A stretch of DNA of 28,274 nucleotides, from positions 1 through 28,274 of the forward strand of contig JAAMXY010000799.1 in NCBI GenBank assembly GCA_019677205.1, written 5' to 3'. Positions 18,791 to 28,274 of this stretch are shown piece after piece (positions within the stretch are counted from its first letter, which is position 1; every line of letters begins with the position of its first letter). The translations under genes were made by a program, and so were the position numbers. This stretch comes from Pinguiococcus pyrenoidosus (taxonomy: Eukaryota; Sar; Pinguiophyceae; Pinguiochrysidales; Pinguiochrysidaceae). The notes beneath the pieces were generated by a model, which worked only from the letters and a program-made list of their open reading frames with translations, searched no databases and was not told where the DNA came from.

Positions 18791-19075
18791 CTATAAAATT
18801 ATTCTCTCAACTCCATCGGATTTATCTCTGCTCATGTCTTGACTCTTGGAGAGGATTACACCCCCGACAGCCAACGGCCCGCGCAGCGTCATACTATTTT
18901 TAAACAAAGCATAGTTCCTTATATGCCCATTGCACTCACAAATAATACACACCTTTGAGTCGAAAATGCCGTAAGGGTCATCGTGCCTCCAATCAAGTCT
19001 CCAGTTCGCATCATCAACAGGACAACCGGTTGACCGCTAGGGTCGACAACGACGAATGATTGGCCAACAGAAGAA
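18791..19075 (-). CDS. Two 3' exons of an unrecognised gene (5' part not located)
   Basis: Exon 19075-18953 and terminal exon 18893-18791 (stop TAG) are joined by a 59-bp GT-AG intron in matching phase 2/1. The upstream acceptor (TTTTGTAG) is preceded by a T-rich tract. Together they encode about 74 residues of clean, protein-like sequence: SSVGQSFVVVDPSGQPVVLL, TGDLIGGTMTLTAF, MTLRGPLAVGGVIL, then a charged end KSQDMSRDKSDGVERIIL. The alternating hydrophobic/Gly pattern suggests repeated beta strands, somewhat like beta-helix or fibre proteins, but I cannot name a family. No start exon with a fitting phase-2 donor was found between 19080 and 19350, so the gene may be longer, broken or a remnant. 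It sits in an AT-richer island. Confidence 0.45.
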
Positions 19076-19802
19076 CTACAAAATAATTAAAACAGAGACA
19101 AATCAGTACAGCGGTACAGCGGTGTGGCGCGCGGCGCCCTATGGTGGGCAACCGATGATTCAATGATTTCACTTAGAAATTAAAGTAGAAATCAACGCTA
19201 TTGTAACGCCTGTACTCCTATACTATTGGGCAGGAGGGCAGTGTCGTATGATTGTCACTAGATCAAGCTTTCCGTAGGAGCTTTTGAGCGTTGAACGGGC
19301 GTCAAAGTGCACCAAAGAGAAGGAACTTGGATGCGTTAATGACTTGTGGGCCAGGTGCCCGAAGAACCGCTACCACTCGAATCCAACCTTTCCCGTGCTC
19401 GCCCAATCTTAGTACTTCCATCCCTCAATACCTCGTCATCTCCCAACCACATTAGAGGAATCCAGCAGAAAAACTTATCATCAGACTTTCTTCACCCACG
19501 CAAATTCGGCCCATTTTATTGGCTGTTACATTTGAATTCCAGGCGAAATTCAATGAGCAAAACGAGAAACTCATCAGAAGCTGCTGAGAAGTTTGGCAAC
19601 TTATTAGCCAATCAGATGCCGATAGGAATATCATTTTTATTTAAACGTTTTTCATGATCCAATGAAATACGCAGAGGGGAAAAACGGCGGAGCACTGTCA
19701 ATCTAAACTTAAGGGATAGTAGTGATCTCAAGAGAACTCGACGGCGTGTTTGAATTCCGCCTCGACGAGGTAGAACGCCGCTTGTCGCCACCCTGCAGCG
19801 AG
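19076..19802. other. AT-richer stretch, possible decayed coding sequence
   Basis: Both strands show short protein-like pieces interrupted by stops, for example minus-strand LPNFSAASDEFLVLLIEF (about 19610-19540) and, in another frame, DDKFFCWIPLMWLGDDEVL (about 19485-19430). I could not join them by splice sites. This may be a decayed gene or mobile element, or chance. Confidence 0.3.
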
Positions 19803-20492
19803 ATGCAAGCGAGCAACAGTAGCGACTGGACGCACTCTCCGTCCTTGACAGCTGTAGGGTCCCATGGGGCTCATCTGCGACGCCAGGAAGTGACCCATGC
19901 TCCACAGGGGGCGCATGCTGCGCAAGAGGCAGCAGTGTCAGTTGGCCTGGCGCCAGTTCTAGCAGCACCAGCAGCCTCCGATCAACTTCAGCGCCCATCA
20001 GCGACACGGCCGTCGGAACCTGACGGCGGAGCAGGGTCTTCATGGAGCAAGGGTGAACGCGTTGCAGCTCTGAAGCGGGCGTACGGCCTAAAGGTTCACC
20101 TTAAGCGTCGATGGCAACGCCAGGATGTGGAAATCCTGTGCGAAGCCATCAGAAGCGTAGCTGGGAAACACGTGACGGTCGCAGCGGCGAGGCAAGCGAT
20201 TCCACGTTGGATGGGCCGCTTCAAAGGCGAACACGCTGGCGCTGTAGCAGCCGCTGTGAACGCCCACACGAAGCCGACCGAGACCGGAAATCCTTCTCCA
20301 AGCTTTCCAGCGCCGCAAGACATTCAGGAAGGCCACGCGCAAGAGGAGGCGGCCTATCTCTTTGCGATGGTAGTGGAGCGAGAGCTAGCCGACAAGGCCC
20401 AGCAAGCTTCTGCAATGCGTCGGACACAGCTTGAGGAGGACGGAAAGCTTCTACAGGAGAGAGCAGTCTCTGTCATAGCATTTCCATTTTAG
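19803..20492 (+). CDS. Unrecognised protein, single exon, 229 residues
   Basis: I do not recognise this protein. The frame is open from before 19722, where the first codon is GTG; the first ATG is at 19803 and the stop TAG at 20490-20492. An AATAAA signal follows 18 bases later, which supports a real transcript. The N-terminal half is low-complexity and Ala/Pro/Gln/Ser-rich. From about residue 80 there is a basic helical block (SSWSKGERVAALKRAYGLKV, HLKRRWQRQDVEILCEAIRS) with Trp spacing that could suit a DNA-binding helical domain. After that comes an Ala/Glu-rich, coiled-coil-like end (EEAAYLFAMVVERELADKAQ). Its place in an AT-richer island between ordinary genes makes a transposon-derived or lineage-specific gene possible. 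A 143-codon antisense frame overlaps it and is probably a shadow. Confidence 0.45.
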   Translation: MQASNSSDWTHSPSLTAVGSHGAHLRRQEVTHAPQGAHAAQEAAVSVGLAPVLAAPAASDQLQRPSATRPSEPDGGAGSSWSKGERVAALKRAYGLKVHLKRRWQRQDVEILCEAIRSVAGKHVTVAAARQAIPRWMGRFKGEHAGAVAAAVNAHTKPTETGNPSPSFPAPQDIQEGHAQEEAAYLFAMVVERELADKAQQASAMRRTQLEEDGKLLQERAVSVIAFPF

Positions 20493-21269
20493 CGTAGTAT
20501 TGTTCTGTGAATAAATTTGTCCTTCTAACGCTTGTCGAGTTCTTCTTTGGACAGACGAGTTCCCAGATTCTGGTGACTAGTCGACGGATTTCGGGTACAA
20601 CAACCGAAGTTGTCGACAACCCCTGGTGGGAACTCTTTGTCAACTAGGCTGCGCATTCACCCTATTGGCTACTAGTCTACTTGCCTTCCTTATACCCATA
20701 CGCCAACTTTTGTATTCTCGATGGAGCGAACTGAGTTGATGAATTCCGTCTCAGGTCTGCTCGAGGCTTCTTCCGCCGAAAAAGCGACGTCCTCAATCCA
20801 CGTGTCCTTGAAGTCGCGCTCTATGAGCAAATAAGATGCCGCGTGCGGCCTCCGTCACCGGCTTGCTGAAGCCAAACGCTTCACTTCAACAAATGGCCGC
20901 TCCCCCATTGGCTCCGGCCCAAGATTCGAGGATTCCCCCAAGAGCTGGTTCATCCCACTTTGGAAATATCAATGTCGGATGTCAGACTCCCGCGGTATTA
21001 CTGATATTTTGAAAAGAGTAAAAGCACGCACGTCACTTTTGGCGCCGCAACTCCGCATTTCGCCCCTCTCTTGTTGCGCCGCAGGTTTCTTTCGCGTTTC
21101 TCCGCTCTTCTACAGGTGCGCTTCCCGTGTCTCCGCGTCCCCTCCCCTCTTCTCTCTCCGAAGCGTCGCTTGCGCCGCTGTGCCACAGCGGCGCAAGCTG
21201 CGCAGCGCGTGGCGAACGCCGTCCCTCACCAGTATCTTTTGCGCTCTGCGCAGAAATCGCACCGTTACG
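20493..21269. other. Region upstream of triosephosphate isomerase
   Basis: The left half is AT-richer and contains a 12-bp palindrome at 20609-20620. From 20979 a frame opens with an ATG and runs without a stop into the isomerase start at 21270. TTTTGGCGCC lies at about 21038-21047. The right half is C/T-rich, as expected for a 5' leader. Confidence 0.5.
20510..20515 (+). terminator. Polyadenylation signal AATAAA
   Basis: It lies 18 bases after the stop of the 19803-20492 frame on the same strand and is followed by a T-rich segment, fitting a 3' end signal. Confidence 0.5.
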
Positions 21270-22558
<1,289 letters not shown>

Positions 22559-23556
22559 TTGGACTCATCATGCCCAAATGACCGCAGGAGAGTGACGCGA
22601 AGGAATCCGTAGCCGCACCGTAGCCGACTGGCAAAATGAAGGGCTTCTTGATCAAGTCTCGTCCTACCCCTTTGATAGCTTCTGTCTTCTTGGAAACACA
22701 CGCCCGGTACGCGCGTGCTGCACTCTCAGCCGGGCCAGATCCCCCGCACACAGACGACCTGATTGCCTTGACGATCTATCACGCACGCTTTCCCGGGCAA
22801 CGGCAAATGAGAGTTCTTGGATGTATCATTCTAGACGAAAGGATTCGGACGACGATCTGAGCAACTTCCTCACGGCTGCCGCCGCAGCCCTAGTCTTCTG
22901 TGCTTCTGTAAGACGTGGCACGCCTCTCGTCGCCCTGCTCTTGCGACGCATTCGCCGAATTCACTCTGCCGAAGACAAGACAGGACGCCATTAGGGAGTT
23001 GCCAACGAAGCACGGTATGATGGAAGGGGGCATGAAGGAAGGGGGTACGGAGGAAGATGGGACATGGCAAGCACCTTTCGAAAACGCTCGCAAGAGGCGA
23101 CGTGAATGGCGTGTGCGGCACCCACGGCGTCCGTCCCCTCGAAGGTCCGGGCGAAGGACCACCTGGAAGATTCGCCGATTTTCAAACAGATGAGCAAATG
23201 GGAAGGGGAGCCCGTGCTCCACGACCGGGCAAGACATCGGCAGATCGGCACATCGGCATACCTGGCCTTTTCTTGTATCGGCTCCTGCGCTCCTCGCCAC
23301 CAGTCAGTACCGAAAATACCTTGTGCAGGACATATCCTGTCACGCAAGTAACCTACAAGCAAGGCGCTCCGTTTAGTCTTCTTCGCGCCCATCCAAGAAC
23401 GTGAAACCAGTCAGTTGGAAAGTGCAGTCCACCGTACCGCGATCGGCAAGCTGAAAAAAATGATCACAGGCAGCACCAAAGGCAGGGCACATAGCCTCGC
23501 CAGGCTAAGCACCGCTGCTTCCTGATTGTAGGCTCTACGTCAGGGCAGAAGATCGG
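22559..23556. other. Convergent 3' flanks, no supported gene
   Basis: About 1 kb separates the stops of the isomerase and acyltransferase genes. A 74-codon frame (22636-22860, ATG start) and overlapping frames near 22890-23400 show no likeness to known proteins and no splice support. I see no clear polyadenylation hexamer. Confidence 0.5.
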
Positions 23557-25153
23557 TCAGAACATCCCGCCACAAAGCAAGGCAAGGCAAGGCAAGGCAA
23601 GGCAAGCTTGCGGAAAAAGGGTGCACCTCGAATCCCCCCTGCGCATCCCCGGCCCGAGCGCATGTCCCGTGTGGCCGTTGTGGCCGTTGTGGCCGTTGTG
23701 TCCGTTGTGTCCGTTGCGTCCATTGTGGCCGTTGTGCCCATTCCCGTTTCCACTCGGGCCTCCGTTCCGATGCGCCGCTGTGGGCGTCGCCTTGGCATGC
23801 CACTGGCCGGCCGACGACGCCAGCAAGCCGGCCACGCCGTTCTTATGCCGCGAGAGCGGGCTTTGGTCGAAGCCGACGGGCGGATGGCTCCCAGGGCTTG
23901 GGTTCGGGCTCGCTGTCAGCGCTCCAAAGTCCTTGAAATTCTGCAGAAGCTGATCCTTGATGCTCCAGCGCTCGTCGAGCCAGTGCGCGTCGCTCACAAC
24001 CTCCTCCACCGAAAATCGCTTGATGTGTACGTGCACCTGCAGACTCTTCCCGGTGAGCCACGCCCCAAAACCAGAACCCTGCTTGCCGCAGTCTCACTCG
24101 CCACGAACCTCGTAGGCCACGTCCCGGCTGAGATAATGGCTCAGCCCAGTCCAGAAACTCCGGCTCTCGGGCTGCACCGGGCCATTCCGCAAGTGAGCGA
24201 AAGCCAGGGTGGCGTCGTATACCACGGGGAAAGACTCGCGCAGCGCGTCCAAGCACGCGTTGAATCCCGTGGTGTGCGGCAGCAGGAGATGCGACAGCGT
24301 GGGACGGCCCTCGCGCGCTGCGAACTCGCGGCTCTTGGAAAGGCTCTTGGCATCCTTCTGATTGCCCTCGGGAAAGATCAGGTACAGGGTCGGGAAATCC
24401 TCTTGCGCGAAGCTGCGAAACTGCGAAATCAGCGACGCCCTATAGCATGCCGACGAAGGTGAGCACTGTCGGCAGTCCGGAGAGACTTCCCATCGAACAC
24501 TAGGGCAAGAGAAGAGGATGGCGCACCGATAGTCGACCCAGCTCCTGCCCAGGAACGGGAACTCGAGGAGCTGCAGAAACCAGCCGAGCAACGGGAAGCG
24601 CTTGAGCGACTCCTTGACGATCACCTTGATGTTTCCGTGGAGGCCAACGAAGCGCGCGACCATGTACACGGCCCACCAGTCAATCTCCGTTTGGTGGTTC
24701 ACGATGATCACGCCGGAGCCGATGCCATCGAGCATGTCGGACTCGCCGTTGATGGTGAGGCAGACCCTCGGCAGGAAGAGCGACATGGCCTCGATCCATG
24801 CGCTGCCGCACCTGAGGCAGCATTCAGAGAGTCTCGTCAATACCGCGCCGGCATCAAGTGCGAAACCCAGCAAAAACCAAGGAGACAGAAGCACAGGTTC
24901 GGCGCCAGCGAAACGTACCATTTGCAACACAGTCTTCGGTACAGCGAGCGGCTCCAGGGCCGCACAAAGAGGAAAAGCGACACAGCGATGATCAGGACTC
25001 CAACAAGACTCTGCGCCGCGATGGCCACGATCAAAATCACGCGACTGCTCCAGACCAGAGGCCCCAAATGGCGGGTAACCGGCGAATCCGGCTAGAGCGC
25101 ACAAGCGAAGCATCGTCAGAAGCACTCCAAAGCAGGTAAATCATCTACCGCAT
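23557..25153 (-). CDS. PlsC-type lysophospholipid acyltransferase (AGPAT/LCLAT1-like), 5 exons
   Basis: Exons on the minus strand are 25153-25149, 25044-24919, 24811-24527, 24439-24109 and 24036-23557. Introns (104, 107, 87, 72 bp) are GT-AG and in phase, giving 408 residues. It should acylate lysophospholipids, for example making phosphatidic acid, at the ER membrane. Residues 4-26 form a membrane helix, followed by the family's SLYRRLCCKW. The catalytic HX4D is NHQTEID at 82-88. The acceptor-binding motif reads FPEGN at 161-165 where FPEGT is usual, and LLPHTTGF stands for the fourth motif. The C-terminal domain (VHVHIKRFSVEEV, WLDERWSIKDQLL) matches eukaryotic AGPATs. The tail is odd: Asn-Gly-His repeats, then a hydrophobic end coded by a pentanucleotide repeat. 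The start is uncertain, because the frame is open upstream and an ATG at 25213 would add 20 residues. Confidence 0.87.
23577..23605. repeat. GGCAA pentanucleotide microsatellite inside acyltransferase CDS
   Basis: Five to six tandem GGCAA units (TTGCC on the coding strand) lie just before the stop and code for the residues CLALPCLAL at the predicted C-terminus. Confidence 0.88.
23668..23750. repeat. 9-bp coding repeat for Asn-Gly-His
   Basis: About nine tandem units of the type GTGGCCGTT (AACGGCCAC on the coding strand) with point changes (GTGTCCGTT, GCGTCCATT) encode the NGH repeats near the acyltransferase C-terminus. The variation keeps the reading frame. Confidence 0.9.
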
Positions 25154-26390
25154 CGCGTTCCGATCTGCGCCAACAAGCTTCGGAATGCCATTGTGTGATG
25201 CATGACGCATCGCACCGACTCGAAAACGCGCGAATTCCGCCGAATTCTCCACTCCACGCGCACACTTCGTTCGCGCCCGGTGTGCGGCTGCCGCGACTTT
25301 GGCGTACATCGCTTTGTTTCCGCACATCTCCTTGCGCGCTTGCGATACATCGCCTAACACACTTCTGGCACGCAAGGTTCCGGGGACGCTGAAGCGCTGT
25401 CGCGCCAAAGATGCATTCAAATCGCAAGAGAACTTTGGAGGATCCAAGCTTTCCCCCCTTGCGCCGGTGCTGGACACTGAGCCACGCGCGGAGCGGTGGC
25501 TTACCTGCTGCCTTTCGTCTCGCTGCATGGTAACGCTAGCGAGGATCCATCTCACGCTGCAGTTTGCGTTCTAAACGCGGTGCGCACGAGAGATCCGCGC
25601 GAAGTGTTCAGTGTCTTGGAGAGATTGACCATGTCCGTGCGCATACTATACGCATCCCAACGCGCGCACCTTGCCTCCATCCTGTCAAGCATGTCTGACG
25701 TGAACACGACGCGACGTGAAGTCCGCCGTTCGGCTGGTGGGCGGGCTCAAACTGCTCTCGACGGGTTCGTGCGTCGATCTGTCGGAGAAGGTTGCGCAAG
25801 TGCGTCCCATAGCGATAGCGATGATTCCCAAGATGGCGTATTATCGATAGTCGTATGAGCCATTGCGATACGTGCGCGGGGATTGGACGAGCGCGGCGTT
25901 GAACAGACGGCCGAGCGCGTAAATGGACCAATGACAGGATTCCGCTGCAGCTGTTGCGCGATCTATTAGCGCAGCGAGAGTTTGAACTTTATCCCATGTG
26001 GCCAGGGTGCATTGGATGGCCCGCCTACGTGCGAGCGTGACGTGTGCGAAGCACTTTCAAACTTCGTCTCAACGCCGAATGCCAGCGACGAGAGCTCGAA
26101 ACTCGAGGTCTGTCTCCCGCGAAAGCGGGAATGATAGACGGAAGGCCCTTTTTCAAACTTTCTATAGTTGTGGAGTTCTGGCATCGATACTGGATTCGAT
26201 CTATTTGAAAATGCGAACTGAAAATTCAGGACGAATCGAATGAGACTGAATTTCATAGGATGCGTGATGCATAAAACTTTGAAATATGGTGTGCAACTCA
26301 AACGTTGGATTTTCCCGCCCAAAATCACGTCGACCGCTGATCTGTTTCCGCGCGACAGAAGTCCGTTCCGCACCCCTTTGAGCGCTCAAA
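25154..26390. other. Divergent intergenic region between acyltransferase and SUMO
   Basis: About 1.24 kb holds two promoters. The minus frame 25555-25145 is open and in phase with the acyltransferase start, so it may carry an N-terminal extension or 5' leader. A plus frame at 25496-25858 starts with GTG and shows no likeness. The right end is AT-richer. Confidence 0.5.
26310..26320. promoter_or_regulatory. E2F-like site TTTTCCCGCCC upstream of SUMO
   Basis: The motif fits the E2F consensus and lies 71 bases before the SUMO ATG. A related element in the opposite sense precedes the gene starting at 8310. Function is inferred from consensus only. Confidence 0.35.
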
Positions 26391-26989
26391 ATGGCCGAAG
26401 AGAACGCTGTTCCCGCCGACACAAATCCGGGAGAGGACGCGCAGCCGGAGAACAACAACGCCATCACCATTCGGGTTCGTGCCTCTGTCGCCACAAGACT
26501 TCGGCTGCGAATTCGGCGCCGGTCGGACTCTCCTGAGTCGCCCGGCTCCCCTTCTCAACTCGTGTCTGCGTGCTTCGCAGGTGAAGGACCAGTCTGGAGA
26601 GGAGACGTTCTTTAGGGTACGTGCGAAGCTGTGGCCGGCGGCGCAGACTCTTTCGAAGTCTTAGGAAAGCTCTGCGCCCCTGCGCCGCTGCGCGCCACAG
26701 GTGAAGAAGACCACCAAGATGACCAAAGTGTTCGACGCATACGCGACGCGCAAGAGCCTCTCGCGGCAAAATCTCCGTTTCATGTTGGACGGAGACCGCA
26801 TTCCAGATGATGCGACGCCCAAGGTCCGATCCGCTCATGCCCCGACGCCGCGCATCCTTCCCAAATCGCTTAACTTACCTCGGTGGCGTCTTCTCTTCTT
26901 CCCCCCCCTAACTTGCTTTTCAGATGCTGGAGCTCAACGACGAGGACCAGATCGACTGCATGCTGGAGCAGACTGGCGGCCGATGCTGA
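26391..26989 (+). CDS. SUMO: SUMO (small ubiquitin-like modifier), 4 exons
   Basis: Exons are 26391-26474, 26581-26616, 26701-26823 and 26924-26989. All introns (106, 84, 100 bp) are GT-AG with phase 0, giving 102 residues. The beta-grasp fold is easy to follow: AITIRVKDQSGEETFFRVKK, the helix with FDAYATRKSL, LRFMLDGDRI and the end QIDCMLEQTGGRC. SUMO proteases should remove the last two residues to expose Gly-Gly, which is then joined to lysines of target proteins by the E1/E2/E3 relay, mainly in the nucleus. The N-terminal tail (28 residues, acidic, Asn/Pro-rich) has no lysine, so the chain-forming site seen in SUMO2/3 and yeast Smt3 is absent. All three introns fall exactly between codons. 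An E2F-like site lies upstream. Confidence 0.96.
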
Positions 26990-27194
26990 GGCTTCCTTGC
27001 GGCGAGAAGCGAAGAGCGTTTCCGCCCGTGAGGCACGGTGTGACCGCCCGCGGCAAACTTTGAAGACCAAGAAGCAATGCTAGTCATTGTGGGGCATTGT
27101 CGTTTTACTCGCTGCCCAGACTTTGCATCGGAAAGGCGCGCTTCCGGCTCGATTAAGAAACCGGAACGCAGCGCACATCTACGGCGAGATGGAC

Positions 27195-27239
27195 CCGCAC
27201 TCGCACTCGCACGCGCACGCGCACACACGCACACACGCA
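27195..27239. repeat. CA/CG-rich dinucleotide-like repeat
   Basis: CACTCG, CGCACG and CACACG units run in tandem in the gap between the SUMO stop and the stop of the last gene, so in one of the two 3' flanks. Confidence 0.85.
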
Positions 27240-27286
27240 TTCCGTCCACTTCATTCAGGTACCGGAAAGCAGCGCTCAAAGCGGGA

Positions 27287-28274
27287 TCAGTCGTACTCAT
27301 CCGCAGACGACTCTTCGTAGTCCTCCTCGCCACCGTCGCTGTCGCTGTCAATGGCCATGGTTCGTGCCGCCCGCTGCGACGCAGCACGACGGGATCCTAG
27401 CGGAACCAGCGATTCGTCAGCAGCCGGCGTGGCAGCCTTGCTCTCCACCCGAAGAGGGTGGTGGCGACAACGGCTTCCGCTTACCTGCGGCACGTCGAGA
27501 AGCTGGCTCCTCCGTCCTGGACTTCTTGCGATTCAGGCGGTCCTTGAGGCTCGCACCAGCTTCAAAGTCGGAGTCGGACTCGTCGGCGTTCTTCTCGTCT
27601 TCCAGCTCGGCCTCCAGCTTGTCGGGCGAGATCCCGCGGCGCTTCTTCGGCGACTCCTCCAAGGGCGCAGCCTCGGGCGACTTGGGACTCAGCACGCGGC
27701 GCGTGTGCGCCTTGGCCTTGCGCTTCGAGACCGGCTTCGGGCTCGGCTTGGGCTTGAAGTCCTCCTTGTCCTGGATGTCGAAGATGGAGCTCTCGTTCAC
27801 GCTGGCAGCCGAGTCCGACTCGTCTGCATCTTCCTCGGGCTCCTCGTCAGACTCGACGTCGACCACGTAGTTCACCTTGGCGCCGCGGCGGCTTCGGGAT
27901 GGCAGGGTGCGGCGCTCCACGGGAGAGCTGGGCTCGTCCGCGCCATCGTCCGAGCCGGACAGCATGCTGTCGTTGAACTCGTCGTCATCCTCGTCGCTCG
28001 ACTCCACAAACGCTTTGCTCGCTGCTTTCTTCGCACCGGCCTTGGACTTGGCCGCACCCCGCTTGGCCTTCGCGGCCTTGACCGTCTTGGACTTGCCAGC
28101 TGGCTTCGATTTGGCCGCCTTCGCCTGGGCAGTCTTGGCTCGACCCCCACTCGGCTTCGCAGCGTTCTTCAGCGCGGTGGACTTTGCCTTCCCCGACTTT
28201 GTGCCCGCGGCCTTCCTGCCAGCTTTGCTCGTAGCTTGTGCGGACGCTGCCGCCGCCGACTTCGGCTGTGCGGG
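27287..28274 (-). CDS. C-terminal tail of a nuclear, Lys/Ala-rich and acidic protein (5' end outside window)
   Basis: Exons on the minus strand are 28274-27485 (open to the window end) and 27396-27287 (stop TGA), joined by an 88-bp GT-AG intron in phase 1/2; about 299 residues are visible. The first ~90 residues are Lys/Ala-rich like histone H1 or other chromatin proteins (KAAKSKPAGKSKTVKAAKAK). Then come acidic Ser/Asp/Glu runs (ESSDEDDDEF, VESDEEPEEDADESDS), SP sites with basic clusters (SPKKRRGISP, KDRLNRKK) suited to nuclear import and CDK phosphorylation, and a last acidic end (DSDGGEEDYEESSADEYD). DNA topoisomerase II C-terminal tails look like this, but so do other chromatin or nucleolar proteins. 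No folded domain is visible, so no name is given. Confidence 0.7.

Noticed and set aside
20609-20620. 12-bp palindrome GTTGTCGACAAC as a mobile element end or binding site
   Set aside because: A single short palindrome without a partner repeat or target duplication is not enough; kept only as part of the AT-rich island note.
24094-25125. Single 343-codon frame across the acyltransferase
   Set aside because: It reads through two introns; the true upstream exon is in another frame (SLYRRLCCKW) and joins by a 107-bp intron.

Overview
The window is nuclear DNA of a GC-rich, intron-rich eukaryote. Almost every recognisable protein is split by short GT-AG introns (mostly 56-165 bp). Joining the pieces at in-phase splice sites gives complete proteins of the expected family length. 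A calcium-dependent protein kinase with four EF-hand regions argues against an animal or a fungus and points to a protist or alga (for example alveolate, stramenopile, haptophyte or cryptophyte). I cannot fix the lineage from sequence alone. There are no bacterial operons, CRISPR arrays, tRNAs or rRNAs that I could see.

Layout, left to right. 1-2409 (+): C-terminal part of the proteasome activator PA200/Blm10. 2978-4145 (-): phospholipid scramblase, 3 exons. 5121-7005 (+): zinc-transferring GTPase of the CobW/ZNG1 family, 6 exons. 7186-8310 (-): unrecognised protein, one exon. 8680-9527 (+): membrane protein with a DUF2062 domain, 4 exons. 10045-11229 (-): ubiquitin-conjugating enzyme like UBE2G1, 4 exons. 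12563-14741 (+): calcium-dependent protein kinase, 5 exons. 15394-17561 (-): unnamed zinc-finger protein, 7 exons. 18570-20960: AT-richer island with two unrecognised coding pieces. 21270-22558 (+): triosephosphate isomerase, 5 exons. 23557-25153 (-): PlsC-type lysophospholipid acyltransferase, 5 exons, with a repeat-coded tail. 26391-26989 (+): SUMO, 4 exons. 27287-28274 (-): Lys/Ala-rich and acidic C-terminal tail of a nuclear protein, cut by the window end.

The genes do not form a pathway. PA200, UBE2G1 and SUMO all belong to ubiquitin/proteasome biology, and the scramblase and acyltransferase to membrane lipid handling, but such mixtures are normal in eukaryotic chromosomes. Genes lie in divergent and convergent pairs with gaps of about 0.2-1.3 kb.

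The points most worth a second look are: the ZNG1 docking motif with Cys replaced; an open, almost acid-free 97-residue extension upstream of triosephosphate isomerase; an Asn-Gly-His repeat tail on the acyltransferase; the unnamed zinc-finger protein with a possible alternative end; a two-exon orphan in the AT-rich island; and a DUF2062 protein with a signal peptide. All exon borders were worked out by eye from GT/AG sites, reading phase and family similarity. None has transcript support here.
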